From NCBI GenBank assembly GCA_000433015.1, contig HF998020.1:12029-33490 (forward strand): a stretch of DNA of 21,462 nucleotides. Direction: 5' to 3'. The notes under the pieces were generated by a model. It worked only from the letters and a program-made list of their open reading frames with translations. It made no database searches and was not told where the DNA came from. Both the position numbers and the translations under genes were made by a program. Positions 1-8,867 of this stretch are shown here, piece by piece (the stretch's first letter is position 1; each line of letters opens with the position of its first letter). Source of the stretch: Firmicutes bacterium CAG:631 (GTDB taxonomy: Bacteria > Bacillota_I > Bacilli_A > RFN20 > CAG-631).

Positions 1-39
1 CCTTAGATAATTTTGCAACCTAAAGTAAGTCCGCAATTA

Positions 40-68
40 AATATAGCACATTTTATAAAAAAAGGCAA
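40..68 (-). promoter_or_regulatory. Leftward sigma-A promoter for a gene beyond the window edge
   Basis: Read on the minus strand there is TTGCCT, a 17-base spacer and TATATT, with TG one base before the -10 (extended -10). The transcript would run off the left end, divergent from the ezrA-like gene. In Bacillus, rpsD lies on this side of ezrA a few genes away, but nothing here identifies the gene. Confidence 0.5.
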
Positions 69-169
69 TCTTAATTTTAATAATTTCCTCTCTTTTTTAA
101 AATACTCTAATATATGCAAAATAAAAAAAAGATGATATAATATAAAATGCGTATATTGGGGTGATTTTT

Positions 170-1807
170 ATGCTTTTATTAAGCAAAAAACAAAGAGCAA
201 TAAAAAAATTAGAAGATAGCCAAATTTATTTGGATGACAAAAAAAATTTAATTGAATTAGATTTTAAAAGAATTGAGGTCATAGCAAGTGCTAATGATCA
301 ATACGTTGCCGAATATGAATCAATTAAAGAACAATATGAAAAATTATTAATTCAAGACTATCAACAATTAAGCGATAGAAAAGACACTTTAATTACTAGA
401 TTTCATTCCAATAAATTAAATAAAGACATTTATGAATTCACAAAACAATATGAAAAAGATGTCTCTAATTATCATAAAAAAACATTGGAACTTTATGAGC
501 GCTGCGAAAGAATTTTTGAACCTGGAATTCCTTTAAGAGAAAAAGGGGTTCAATTAAAAGAAATCTATCGTGAAATTTTAGATGATTTGGATTATTATCA
601 TGCCTCTTTAACGTTGTGTCTTGATGCTTTTAAAGCATTTTTAGATTCGATAGAAGTGCAATTTGATCAATTAGAAAATTTATTAAATACAGCCTATTAT
701 GAAAAAGCCAAAGAAGTTTTGCAAAATATTAATGATGATTTAATGCTCGTTCATGGAAGAATATCTAAAATTGCAGAATACAATACCATTGTTACAAAAT
801 TACTTCCTGAACGATTAGAAGAATTATTAAATAAAGATGTTCAACTTACTTTTAGTGGTTATTTTATTAGTCATTTAAAAATTAAAGAATTGGTTGCAAC
901 TATCTATAACATGTTAGATATTATCAAAGGAAATTTTGCTAAATTAAAATTTGGTGGCTTTGAAGAACAATATGCTGAAATTGAAGAAAAACTTACTTTA
1001 TTAACCGATGCATTAGAAAATGAAATATCTTGTAAGATTAATTTTGATGAACATTATAAGGAAGTTTTACATCAAGCGCAAATCGTTGAAGCGGATTTCA
1101 TTAAAGTGAAAAGACAATATAATGAAGCCAAAGAATATTATCACATGGATGATATTATTGAGCAAAGATTTGTCAAATTTCAAAATGCAGCAGCCCATTT
1201 ATCCGACAAAAAAAGAGAGTTTGAAGGTTTCATTTTTTCAAATTCAAGAAACCCTTATTCCTTTATGGTTCAAAAAATGAATCTCATCCAATTAGAAAAT
1301 CAAGAAATAGGAGGCGAAATTCAATTTTTCAATCAATATTTTATTGATATGAAACAATATGCCGAAGAAACTTATCTTAAAGAACATGAACTCACTTGTC
1401 AATTAATTCAAACTGTGGGTTTTGTTCGACAAAATAATTTAGATATCATTTTAGATTTTTACCAAAATGAAATTCAAACGGCTTTTTCCTCTTTGCAAAA
1501 AATTCGTGAAGAATTGAAATTAAAACCTATTCGCATTTCTTATATTAAAGAACAATTCAATTCAATTCAAGGAAATGTGTTAGATTTAATTCAATTAATA
1601 AAGCAACGTGTACAAGAAGCTAATTTAGCTGCACAATCAATTATTTATGCCAATCAATTACGAAGTGAATTTAATCAAGTGGATCAATTATTAAAAGAAG
1701 CAGAAAGCAATTATGCGCAACAAAATTATAAAGAAACTGCCGAAATGGTCATTCAAATTTTAAAAGAATATCATCCAGTTGCTTATCAAATGCTTGGAGG
1801 GAAATAA
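170..1807 (+). CDS. ezrA: EzrA-like coiled-coil septation ring regulator
   Basis: This 545-residue protein is almost entirely charged, heptad-like alpha helix rich in Lys, Glu, Gln and Asn, close to the usual EzrA length of about 560-575. EzrA is a spectrin-like protein that modulates FtsZ-ring assembly and links it to wall synthesis at midcell. The call rests on architecture plus context: it stands just before a cysteine desulfurase and thiI, as in Bacillus, where ezrA lies beside nifZ-thiI. I chose ATG 170 because GGGGTGAT lies 5-12 bases upstream; GTG 161 falls inside that ribosome binding site. A TATAAT at 136-141 is the likely -10, with a poor -35. The oddity is the N terminus: EzrA normally begins with a membrane anchor, but here the first residues (MLLLSKKQRAIKK) turn charged at once. 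It could be another coiled-coil protein, so the symbol is tentative. Confidence 0.6.
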   Translation: MLLLSKKQRAIKKLEDSQIYLDDKKNLIELDFKRIEVIASANDQYVAEYESIKEQYEKLLIQDYQQLSDRKDTLITRFHSNKLNKDIYEFTKQYEKDVSNYHKKTLELYERCERIFEPGIPLREKGVQLKEIYREILDDLDYYHASLTLCLDAFKAFLDSIEVQFDQLENLLNTAYYEKAKEVLQNINDDLMLVHGRISKIAEYNTIVTKLLPERLEELLNKDVQLTFSGYFISHLKIKELVATIYNMLDIIKGNFAKLKFGGFEEQYAEIEEKLTLLTDALENEISCKINFDEHYKEVLHQAQIVEADFIKVKRQYNEAKEYYHMDDIIEQRFVKFQNAAAHLSDKKREFEGFIFSNSRNPYSFMVQKMNLIQLENQEIGGEIQFFNQYFIDMKQYAEETYLKEHELTCQLIQTVGFVRQNNLDIILDFYQNEIQTAFSSLQKIREELKLKPIRISYIKEQFNSIQGNVLDLIQLIKQRVQEANLAAQSIIYANQLRSEFNQVDQLLKEAESNYAQQNYKETAEMVIQILKEYHPVAYQMLGGK

Positions 1808-1809
1808 TC

Positions 1810-2946
1810 ATGCAGTTATATTTAGATAATGCCTCAACGACAAGTGTAGATGAAGACGTAAAAAAGTTATTTCTTTCTTTGCTTGATCAATATTATGCTT
1901 CAACGAGTTCTTTGCATCAACAAGGAGTACAAGCATTACATCTTGAAACAGAAGCAAAAAATCAAATTGCACAATTATTAAAGGTTTCACCAAATGAAAT
2001 ATATTTTAATAGTGGAGCAACAGAAGGAAATAATTATGCGATTAAGGGAGTCGCCTTTCAATATCAAAATCGTGGTAAAACCATCATCACTACTAAAATT
2101 GAACATCCTAGCGTTTTAGAAAGTGTAAAACAGTTAGAAAGAGATTTTCATTTCAAAGCAGTGTATTTAGATGTGGATGAAAATGGTGTCATTTCTTTAC
2201 AGGATTTACAAAAACATTTAAATCAAGATGTCATTTTGGTTTCCATTATGTATGTCAATCATGAAGTGGGCTCTATCATGCCGATTCATGAAATTCATGA
2301 AATGTTAAAAAAATATCCTAAAATTATTTTCCATAGCGATGTAACTCAAGCGATTGGTAAATGCGATATTGATTTTTCAGACTTGGATTTAGCAACAATG
2401 TCTGCTCATAAAATTCATGGCATGAAAGGCTGTGGATTTTTATATAAAAGGGATCGTGTTCAATTATATCCTATTATTAATGGTCATCCAGCACAAAATA
2501 CAATGCGTGCCGGTACAAGTAATTGGCTAAGTAATGTAACCATTGCGTTAGCTTTAAAAAAAGCTTATCAGCATTTAAAAGAAGATGCTATTTTAATACG
2601 GGAAACGCAACAACGGTTAATTGCGCTATTAAATGAGATTCCTCAAGTACAAGTGAATATGAATGCACAATTTTCAATTCCTCATATTATCAATTTTTCT
2701 TTAGTTAATTATAATCCTGAAGTGATTATTCGTGCTTTATCTCAAAAGGGAATTTATGTCTCTTCGAAAAGTGCTTGCAGTGTAGCGCAAAAAGATCAAG
2801 TTTCGTCGACCTTATATGCCATGCACAAAGATATTCAAATTTGTATTTCTTCCATTCGAATTAGTTTAGAAAGACCATTATCTGAAGAAGAAATTCAATA
2901 TTTTATTCAAAGTTTAAAAGAAATTATTGCAATAATTAGAAAGTAG
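1810..2946 (+). CDS. nifZ: Cysteine desulfurase (NifS/IscS family, NifZ-type)
   Basis: A 378-residue fold-type I PLP enzyme that removes sulfur from cysteine as an enzyme-bound persulfide. The N terminus LYLDNASTT is the family signature. GATEGNN (69-75) binds the cofactor phosphate, HSDVTQ (175-180) stacks on PLP, Lys201 in SAHKIHGMKG forms the Schiff base, and Cys323 in SSKSACS is the persulfide-bearing nucleophile. The start follows the ezrA-like stop by two bases, with GGAGGG in the end of that gene as ribosome binding site, so the two are probably co-translated. The ThiI gene starts 7 bases after the stop. That pairing is the nifZ-thiI arrangement of Bacillus, where the desulfurase feeds ThiI for tRNA s4U8 synthesis rather than general Fe-S assembly. 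The family call is secure; the dedicated-partner role is inferred from the neighbour. Confidence 0.9.
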   Translation: MQLYLDNASTTSVDEDVKKLFLSLLDQYYASTSSLHQQGVQALHLETEAKNQIAQLLKVSPNEIYFNSGATEGNNYAIKGVAFQYQNRGKTIITTKIEHPSVLESVKQLERDFHFKAVYLDVDENGVISLQDLQKHLNQDVILVSIMYVNHEVGSIMPIHEIHEMLKKYPKIIFHSDVTQAIGKCDIDFSDLDLATMSAHKIHGMKGCGFLYKRDRVQLYPIINGHPAQNTMRAGTSNWLSNVTIALALKKAYQHLKEDAILIRETQQRLIALLNEIPQVQVNMNAQFSIPHIINFSLVNYNPEVIIRALSQKGIYVSSKSACSVAQKDQVSSTLYAMHKDIQICISSIRISLERPLSEEEIQYFIQSLKEIIAIIRK

Positions 2947-2953
2947 GTAAAAT

Positions 2954-4132
2954 ATGCTTTATTCACATATTATGATTCGCTATGGTGAATTAACTCTCAA
3001 AGGGAAAAATCGCAAAGATTTTATAGATTGCTTGTTTTTAAATGTAAAAAAAGCTTGTGCAGATATTCCACATTTGGAATTTGAAAAACAATATGACCGC
3101 ATGTATATTACTTTTTTAGATGAATCGGTTATTGAAGATTTATTGCAACGGCTAAAATTGATTTCTGGGATTTCTAGTTATTCTTTAGTTGCTAAAATGG
3201 AGAAAGATATCGATATCATGAAAGAAAAAATTCTTTTGATGTTGCAACAAAAAAAAGTAGAACCAACATCTACGTTTAAAGTCATTGCACGAAGAAGTGA
3301 TAAAAATTTTCCGATTGTATCGGATCAAATCAACAGAGAAATAGCCAGTGAAATCTTAAAAAATACAAATTTAAAAGTAGATGTACATCAACCGGATATC
3401 AAAATAAAAATAGAAGTTCGCTTAGATGCATGTTATGTTTATTTTGATCAAATTGAAGGATTAAAGGGATTCCCATTAGGAATGGGTGGAAAAGGATTAC
3501 TTATGATAAGTGGTGGGATTGATTCCCCTGTGGCTGGCTTTTTAATGATGAAAAAAGGAGTAAAAATTGAAGCCATTCATTTTTCTAGTCCTCCTTATAC
3601 CAGCGATATGGCCGTTTATAAGGTAAAAACATTACTTCAATCTTTAGCCAAAATTCAAGGAGATATTAAACTTTATACCATTCCGTTTACGGAATTACAA
3701 TTAAAAATCTATGAATGTTGTGGCGATACTTATGCGATTACCATTATGCGAAGAATGATGTATCGTATTGCAGAAATCATTGCTAAAAAGGATCGTTGTT
3801 TATGTATTATTAATGGTGAAAGTGTAGGACAAGTGGCTTCTCAAACTTTAGAAAGTATGCAAGTGATTAATGAAGTGACCAATATGGTTATTCTTCGTCC
3901 CCTAGCAGTGATGGACAAAAATGAAATTATTCGAATTGCAAAAGAAATCAATACTTATGCAACTTCTATTTTGCCTTATGAAGATTGTTGTACGATTTTT
4001 AATCCTAAAAATCCAACAACTAAACCAAAACATAAAGAATGTGAATTCTTAGAAAGTAAATTTGATTTTGTTTCATTGATTGCTCGTTGCATTGAAAATG
4101 CAACAATCGAATATATTCACGTTTCCAATTAA
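2954..4132 (+). CDS. thiI: tRNA 4-thiouridine synthase ThiI
   Basis: A 392-residue enzyme that adenylates U8 of tRNA and replaces its oxygen with sulfur delivered by a desulfurase. The N-terminal ferredoxin-like region contains RYGELTLKGKNR (9-20), typical of ThiI. A THUMP RNA-binding domain follows (about 60-165), then the PP-loop pyrophosphatase domain with ISGGIDSPVAG (185-195). The C-terminal segment has the conserved form PYEDCC plus a Pro/Lys-rich IFNPKNPTTKPK. There is no C-terminal rhodanese domain, as in Bacillus-type (about 400-residue) rather than E. coli-type ThiI, so sulfur likely comes straight from the adjacent desulfurase. The start is ATG 2954, with an AGGT ribosome binding site overlapping the end of the upstream gene. 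It is the last gene before a strong terminator. Confidence 0.95.
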   Translation: MLYSHIMIRYGELTLKGKNRKDFIDCLFLNVKKACADIPHLEFEKQYDRMYITFLDESVIEDLLQRLKLISGISSYSLVAKMEKDIDIMKEKILLMLQQKKVEPTSTFKVIARRSDKNFPIVSDQINREIASEILKNTNLKVDVHQPDIKIKIEVRLDACYVYFDQIEGLKGFPLGMGGKGLLMISGGIDSPVAGFLMMKKGVKIEAIHFSSPPYTSDMAVYKVKTLLQSLAKIQGDIKLYTIPFTELQLKIYECCGDTYAITIMRRMMYRIAEIIAKKDRCLCIINGESVGQVASQTLESMQVINEVTNMVILRPLAVMDKNEIIRIAKEINTYATSILPYEDCCTIFNPKNPTTKPKHKECEFLESKFDFVSLIARCIENATIEYIHVSN

Positions 4133-4160
4133 AAAGTTATGCCTCAAAGCATAACTTTTT
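4131..4160. terminator. Bidirectional rho-independent terminator between thiI and the ysxE-like gene
   Basis: A 12-base perfect inverted repeat (AAAAAGTTATGC / GCATAACTTTTT) with a 6-base loop. Runs of T (plus strand) and A (minus-strand T) let it end both the rightward thiI transcript and the leftward spoVID-ysxE transcript. It lies exactly between their two stop codons. Confidence 0.9.
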
Positions 4161-5080
4161 TACTCTTTCTTTTGTAATTCTTGACAAAGTTCATCCACAC
4201 TTTTAACCATAAAGACACTTTGCATGATATTAGTTAAATTTTTAAAATCATTTCCAGGGTAAAATTTAATATAAGGAATGTAGAGTAAAGCAAGTAACCA
4301 TTCCACTTCATAATCTTCAAATTGAAATTTAGCAAAGTATTCTTTTAAGCATCCTGAAAGATCAATGGCGCCAAAATAAGAGTGTTCAAATAAAGACTTA
4401 ATTTCAAAAACAGGGGAACATATTTGCATTTTTTCATTTGAAATAATTTTATCTTTTGATATAAAAATATGATTATAATCAAAGTTTTGATGGGTGACAA
4501 CTTGTCGAATCGTACTTTTGTCTTTGGTTAATTCTTTAAAACGATTTAAATGTTCTTTGGATTGATCTAATGATTTGATAAATTTGGTATAATTTAAAGT
4601 ATAGTACCATTGAGAAGGAGATTTATAATCTAATCGTTCAATGTCTTCCATCATTTTATCTAAAATTTGGAGACATTGTTGCTGTTGTTCTTCAATATAC
4701 GCAGCTGTTTCTTTATAAAAACTAACACTAACATTTGAGGTAAAAGTTGTTTTTTGATGGACCTCACCAATTCTTGATAAATAATATTTTAATTTAATGT
4801 CTTTGGCCTCTAAATATTCTTCTTGAATCCAAGGCGTAAGACGAATAACCTTGTCGTTATAAGTTGGCGTAATCGTTCTTTGTAATGTTTTGATAGGCAT
4901 TGTAAAATAATCAATATGTAAGGCCTCTAGTTTTTCACAAACCTTACCATCATCAAAATGATCCACATATTTTAAACTATAACAAGCATTATCATTGCAT
5001 TTTATCTGATAAACTTTATCGGAGCATTTAATCAATGCTTTGGGTTCGATATTATATAATTGTTTTAATAAATCTCTCAT
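4160..5080 (-). CDS. ysxE: CotS/YsxE-family spore coat kinase-fold protein
   Basis: A 306-residue protein with an aminoglycoside-phosphotransferase/CotS-like layout: an N-lobe with YQIKCNDNACYSLKYVD (24-40) like the nucleotide-binding beta strands, then a helical C-lobe. Where active members have HGD followed by an Asn four to five residues on, this protein reads HQNFDYNHIF (197-206), so the catalytic Asp is replaced by Asn. The later metal-binding Asp segment reads SNEK, also without Asp. That suggests a pseudokinase acting as a structural coat or assembly protein. The assignment to YsxE comes from the family plus context: it starts inside the stop of a SpoVID-like gene (ATGA overlap), exactly as spoVID-ysxE are paired in Bacillus. 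Expression is expected in the mother cell during sporulation. Other CotS relatives remain possible. Confidence 0.7.
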   Translation of the reverse strand: MRDLLKQLYNIEPKALIKCSDKVYQIKCNDNACYSLKYVDHFDDGKVCEKLEALHIDYFTMPIKTLQRTITPTYNDKVIRLTPWIQEEYLEAKDIKLKYYLSRIGEVHQKTTFTSNVSVSFYKETAAYIEEQQQQCLQILDKMMEDIERLDYKSPSQWYYTLNYTKFIKSLDQSKEHLNRFKELTKDKSTIRQVVTHQNFDYNHIFISKDKIISNEKMQICSPVFEIKSLFEHSYFGAIDLSGCLKEYFAKFQFEDYEVEWLLALLYIPYIKFYPGNDFKNLTNIMQSVFMVKSVDELCQELQKKE

Positions 5081-5805
5081 TGTTCATCATCTTGGTCTTT
5101 CCTATGAATTTTTACAAAAGTAACATAACTTTCTTTTTCTTTAAATAAATCACTTGCCCATGATGTAATACGATTTTCTTTAATGGGCTGATTTTGAATA
5201 GTCTTGGTAATAGATACAGGAATACTATCCTCATCTTCTGTGGATTCGTCTTTTTTGATATCATCTTGCATTTGCTCTAAATCTTGAATTTCATTTTCAC
5301 TATTCATATCATTTTTTAATTCTTCATCTATTTTTTTATTTTCATCTTGCGTTGCCATTTCTTTAAATTCTTCTAAAAGTTCATCATCATAACTAATTGG
5401 TGTTTCTTCTTCTAGCATATCATCAATTTCATTGGTTAAATTAAAGGCTTCTCCTTCATAAGAATGATGCTCTTCTTTAATTTTTCGAAAGCCCGTTACT
5501 TGAAGATTGATTTTAAAAACGGCTGTATTTCTCATGATTTGATAAGAATAATTTTGTACTTTTAAAGAAAATTTGGATTTATCAATGACTTGATCAAAGG
5601 GAGCAAAAATATCAATATCAATATTTTCATCAAAAGGTTCTAATCCTTTTAGCGTTTTAGCCATACCAGATAGCTTAATTACGCCGATAACACTACAACC
5701 ATCATCTAATAATTTATAATCAATTGAATCTTTGATGGATAAATTTTGTAATGATTCAATGTTTGTTGAAAACGAAATTGCCTTTTCTAAAATAATCTCA
5801 TCCAT
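5077..5805 (-). CDS. spoVID: SpoVID-like spore coat assembly protein (SPOCS domain), no LysM
   Basis: A 242-residue protein. Residues 1-106 resemble the SPOCS beta domain of SpoVID: short alternating strands such as SVIGVIKLSGMAK and NIDIDIFAPF, then FKINLQVTGF. Residues 111-195 form a very acidic linker rich in Glu and Asp, followed by SWASDLFKEKE and a short tail. SpoVID directs coat encasement of the forespore and normally ends in a LysM domain; here the protein stops about where LysM would begin. I chose ATG 5805 because GAGGTG lies 6 bases upstream. A longer open frame to 5910 would add a hydrophobic, poorly supported extension running through the upstream terminator. The stop overlaps the start of the YsxE-like gene. 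CATATATA at about 40 bases upstream on this strand could be a sporulation-sigma -10 but is weak evidence. Confidence 0.65.
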   Translation of the reverse strand: MDEIILEKAISFSTNIESLQNLSIKDSIDYKLLDDGCSVIGVIKLSGMAKTLKGLEPFDENIDIDIFAPFDQVIDKSKFSLKVQNYSYQIMRNTAVFKINLQVTGFRKIKEEHHSYEGEAFNLTNEIDDMLEEETPISYDDELLEEFKEMATQDENKKIDEELKNDMNSENEIQDLEQMQDDIKKDESTEDEDSIPVSITKTIQNQPIKENRITSWASDLFKEKESYVTFVKIHRKDQDDEQ

Positions 5806-5849
5806 ATTGAACACCTCAATTTTATATATGAAAATTTTAAAAATTAAAT

Positions 5850-5880
5850 GATAAAAAAAGCGAAAGATTATACTTTCGCC
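5850..5880 (-). terminator. Rho-independent terminator after engB
   Basis: On the minus strand GCGAAAG, a 6-base loop and CTTTCGC are followed by seven T. It lies 5 bases after the engB stop and closes the ysoA-position/tig/lon/engB operon. The SpoVID-like gene downstream therefore needs its own promoter. Confidence 0.9.
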
Positions 5881-5884
5881 TTCT

Positions 5885-6484
5885 TTATTGAACAACAGAC
5901 TCATTTTCAAATATGGATAAAATCGCTGAGGTTACTTTTTGATAGGAATCATCAAATTTTGAATAATAAATGACATCCATAAATCCATAATGTTCATTGC
6001 ATTCTTGAACTTGCTTTTTGAGTTGATGTTTCATTTTTTGATTGAGTTGATCTGTTTTGCTTGTTATCAACAAGGTTTTATGATTCGCGTTTTGAACCAT
6101 ATCTAGTAATAAAATGTCGTTATTTGTAAATCCCACTTTTGCATCAATAATCAAAACAATGGCAATAAGATTTTTTCGTTCATACAGATATTCATGCATC
6201 ATTTGTGCAAAAGCATCATTTCCATTTTTAGAAGTTTTAGCATAGCCATAACCTGGAGTATCCACTAAACGATAAGTTTTGTCAATATCAAAAAAGTTAA
6301 GATATTTAGTAAGACCAGGTGTTTTTGAAACCTTTGCCATATTTTTATTATTTGTCATTTTATTGATTAAAGTTGATTTTCCGACATTACTTCGACCAAC
6401 AATGCAAATTTCTTTTTTTTCATCCTTTGGCCAAAAAGTTTTACTTGGTGCGGATAAAAGATATTTAACGTTTTTAAGCCACAT
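5885..6484 (-). CDS. engB: Ribosome biogenesis GTPase EngB/YsxC
   Basis: A 199-residue TRAFAC GTPase required for late 50S subunit assembly. The G1 loop is GRSNVGKST, the G2 region is KTPGLTKYLNFF, the G3 motif is DTPGYGYA and G4 is SKTD (usually TKxD). Length matches B. subtilis YsxC (about 195). I place the start at ATG 6484, which overlaps the last 11 bases of lon and gives the usual N-terminal distance to the P-loop. The frame is open to 6526 (another ATG), but that extension lies inside lon and is not family-like. No clear ribosome binding site precedes 6484, so translation is probably coupled to lon. The lon-ysxC neighbourhood is conserved in Bacillus. It is the last gene of the operon. 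Confidence 0.92.
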   Translation of the reverse strand: MWLKNVKYLLSAPSKTFWPKDEKKEICIVGRSNVGKSTLINKMTNNKNMAKVSKTPGLTKYLNFFDIDKTYRLVDTPGYGYAKTSKNGNDAFAQMMHEYLYERKNLIAIVLIIDAKVGFTNNDILLLDMVQNANHKTLLITSKTDQLNQKMKHQLKKQVQECNEHYGFMDVIYYSKFDDSYQKVTSAILSIFENESVVQ

Positions 6485-8822
6485 GGGATTTTTCAACGAG
6501 AGCAACATCAATGACTTCATCGACATGTTGCACAGGAATAAATGTAATTTCGTCTAATACAATTTTTGGTAATTCATCTAAATCCCGAACATTTTCTTGA
6601 GGGATAATGACTTTTTTAATGCCAGAACGATGGGCACTGATTGATTTTTCTTTTAATCCACCGATTGGTAAAACATTACCTCTTAAAGTCACTTCGCCGG
6701 TCATTGCCACATCAGAACGTACTTCTCGACGAGTTAAAGCACTGACAATGGCTGTAGTCATTGTAATTCCTGCACTAGGTCCATCTTTTGGAACGGCTCC
6801 TTCTGGAACGTGGATGTGTAAATCAATTTTTGAAAAAATAGCAGGATCAATTTCATAATGTTTTGCATTGGCTTTGACATAGTCAAAAGCAATACTTGCA
6901 GATTCTTTCATGACATCTCCTAATCGACCAGTAACTATTAAATTACCCTTTCCTTCGAAATAATTGACTTCAATTGGTAAAATATCGCCACCAAATTCTG
7001 TAAAGGCAAGACCAGTCACCACACCAATTTGACTTTCTTTTTCTTTTTTAGAATAATCAAAGATTTCTTTTCCTAAAAATTCTTGAACTACTTTGATTGT
7101 GATATTATGAATATCAAGATTTTGATTATTTTTTAATTTTCTAACGACTAATTTTCGACATATTTTTGCAATAGCACGTTCTAGATTACGAACTCCAGCT
7201 TCACGTGTGTAATAGCGAATAATATGCAATAATGCCTCTTCACTAAAGGTAATATTTTCATCTTCTAAGCCATGTGCAATTAATTGTTTAGGAACCAAAT
7301 GTTTCATTGCAATGTTTGTTTTTTCAATTTCAGTATAACTTGAAATTTGAATGATTTCTAAACGGTCGCGCAATGGAGCTGGAATATTTTCTAAATAGTT
7401 TGCTGTTGCAATAAACATGACATTCGATAAATCGTAAGGTTCTTCAATATAATGGTCACTGAAAAATTTGTTTTGTTCAGGGTCCAGTAATTCAAGCATT
7501 GCACTTGCCGGATCGCCTTTATAATCTGCTCCCATTTTATCGATTTCATCGAGTAAAAATACAGGATTGATTACTCCAGCTTTGCGCATGGATTGTAATA
7601 CACGACCAGGAAGTGCCCCTAAATAAGTCCGACGATGGCCACGAATTTCAGATTCATCTTTCATTCCACCTAATGACATTTTGACAAATTTACGATCAAT
7701 AGCCCGAGCAATGGATTTAGCTAAAGATGTTTTACCTACTCCAGGAGGGCCAACGAAGCATAAAATAGGAGCTTTTAAAGAACTTGTTAAAGTTTTAACA
7801 GCTAAATACTCTACAATTCTTTCTTTAATTTTTTCTAATCCATAGTGATCTTCATCTAAGATTTCTTCGACTTTTAAAATATCGTTATTATCTTCCGATT
7901 TTTGATACCATGGAATCGCAATTAACCAATCAATATAAGTCTTTAGCATGGAAGCTTCACTACTTGCTTGTGGCATGCCTTCAAGACGTTTTAATTCACT
8001 TAAAGCTTTGTTTTTAATGGCTTCAGGATAAGGATTATCCGTCACAATTTTACGAATATCATCTACATCTTGTTCTACAGGAGAGATATCGCCTAATTCT
8101 TCTTTAATGGCTCTTAGTTTCTCTCTTAAAATATATTCTTTTTGATTTTCATCAATTTTTTTTCTGACTTTTTGCGTGATTTCATTTTCAATTTTGGTAA
8201 TTTCTTTTTCGCTTTCTAAATATTCCATGATAATTTGAAGACGAGAAATGACTTCACGCGTTTCTAACAATTGAATTGAAACTTTTAAGTTATGAATCAA
8301 AACTTGAGAAATGGTATCGGTAAATTCAGAAGCAGAAACTCCTTTAGATAATTTTTCAATTGCTGATTTAGGAATGTTTGGTGTAATAGCAATAAAATCT
8401 TCAATCACACCAGCAATTTTTCGAATATAAGCCGCTTCCTCTTCTAAATCTCCATCAATATCCTCAACAATACTGACATTGGCATAATAACAACCATCTT
8501 GAGAATAAAAGGAATTGAGTAAAACACGTTGTAATCCCGTTAAAGAAACTTTAACAATTCCATTTTCATAGTTTCTTTTCATTTTAATTTTTGCAATTGT
8601 ACCATAAGTAGAAATTGCATTTTTGTCGATTTGTTCGGCATTTGGATCTAATTGAGGAACAACAATGATATGATTATTAAAGTCATTCATTGCGATTTTG
8701 ATTGCGTTTTTTGAAAAAACACGTCCAGCCTCAATATTCATATCGTTTTTAGGAAATAAGACGGCACCACGAGTGCATAAAAGAGGATAATCCACTTCAA
8801 GTTTTAAAATTTCTTCTGCCAT
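6474..8822 (-). CDS. lon: ATP-dependent protease Lon (LonA type)
   Basis: A 782-residue, full-length LonA that unfolds and degrades misfolded and some regulatory proteins in the cytoplasm. The N-terminal substrate-binding domain spans about 1-210, followed by a coiled-coil linker. The AAA+ domain has Walker A GPPGVGKT (358-365), Walker B VFLLDEID (421-428) and the FIATAN sensor (470-475). The Ser-Lys protease domain has Ser683 in PKDGPSAGI and Lys726 in GGLKEK, 43 residues apart as in E. coli Lon (Ser679/Lys722). The start at 8822 has AAGGGGG 6-7 bases upstream. It lies 45 bases after tig with no terminator between, so it shares the CIRCE-preceded operon transcript. engB begins inside its last codons. 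Confidence 0.97.
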   Translation of the reverse strand: MAEEILKLEVDYPLLCTRGAVLFPKNDMNIEAGRVFSKNAIKIAMNDFNNHIIVVPQLDPNAEQIDKNAISTYGTIAKIKMKRNYENGIVKVSLTGLQRVLLNSFYSQDGCYYANVSIVEDIDGDLEEEAAYIRKIAGVIEDFIAITPNIPKSAIEKLSKGVSASEFTDTISQVLIHNLKVSIQLLETREVISRLQIIMEYLESEKEITKIENEITQKVRKKIDENQKEYILREKLRAIKEELGDISPVEQDVDDIRKIVTDNPYPEAIKNKALSELKRLEGMPQASSEASMLKTYIDWLIAIPWYQKSEDNNDILKVEEILDEDHYGLEKIKERIVEYLAVKTLTSSLKAPILCFVGPPGVGKTSLAKSIARAIDRKFVKMSLGGMKDESEIRGHRRTYLGALPGRVLQSMRKAGVINPVFLLDEIDKMGADYKGDPASAMLELLDPEQNKFFSDHYIEEPYDLSNVMFIATANYLENIPAPLRDRLEIIQISSYTEIEKTNIAMKHLVPKQLIAHGLEDENITFSEEALLHIIRYYTREAGVRNLERAIAKICRKLVVRKLKNNQNLDIHNITIKVVQEFLGKEIFDYSKKEKESQIGVVTGLAFTEFGGDILPIEVNYFEGKGNLIVTGRLGDVMKESASIAFDYVKANAKHYEIDPAIFSKIDLHIHVPEGAVPKDGPSAGITMTTAIVSALTRREVRSDVAMTGEVTLRGNVLPIGGLKEKSISAHRSGIKKVIIPQENVRDLDELPKIVLDEITFIPVQHVDEVIDVALVEKSHVA

Positions 8823-8867
8823 AGGTATTCCCCCTTCTTATTTAAGTATTACCTAAAATGCTTAAAA

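Noticed and set aside
5806..5910. Hydrophobic N-terminal extension of the SpoVID-like protein that could be taken for a membrane segment
   Set aside because: It runs through the engB terminator and has no good ribosome binding site; GAGGTG supports ATG 5805.
6607..6858. Open frame antisense to lon, and similar antisense frames over trigger factor, mscS, nnr and nfnB
   Set aside because: No ribosome binding site or family match; these are codon-bias shadows of well-supported genes.
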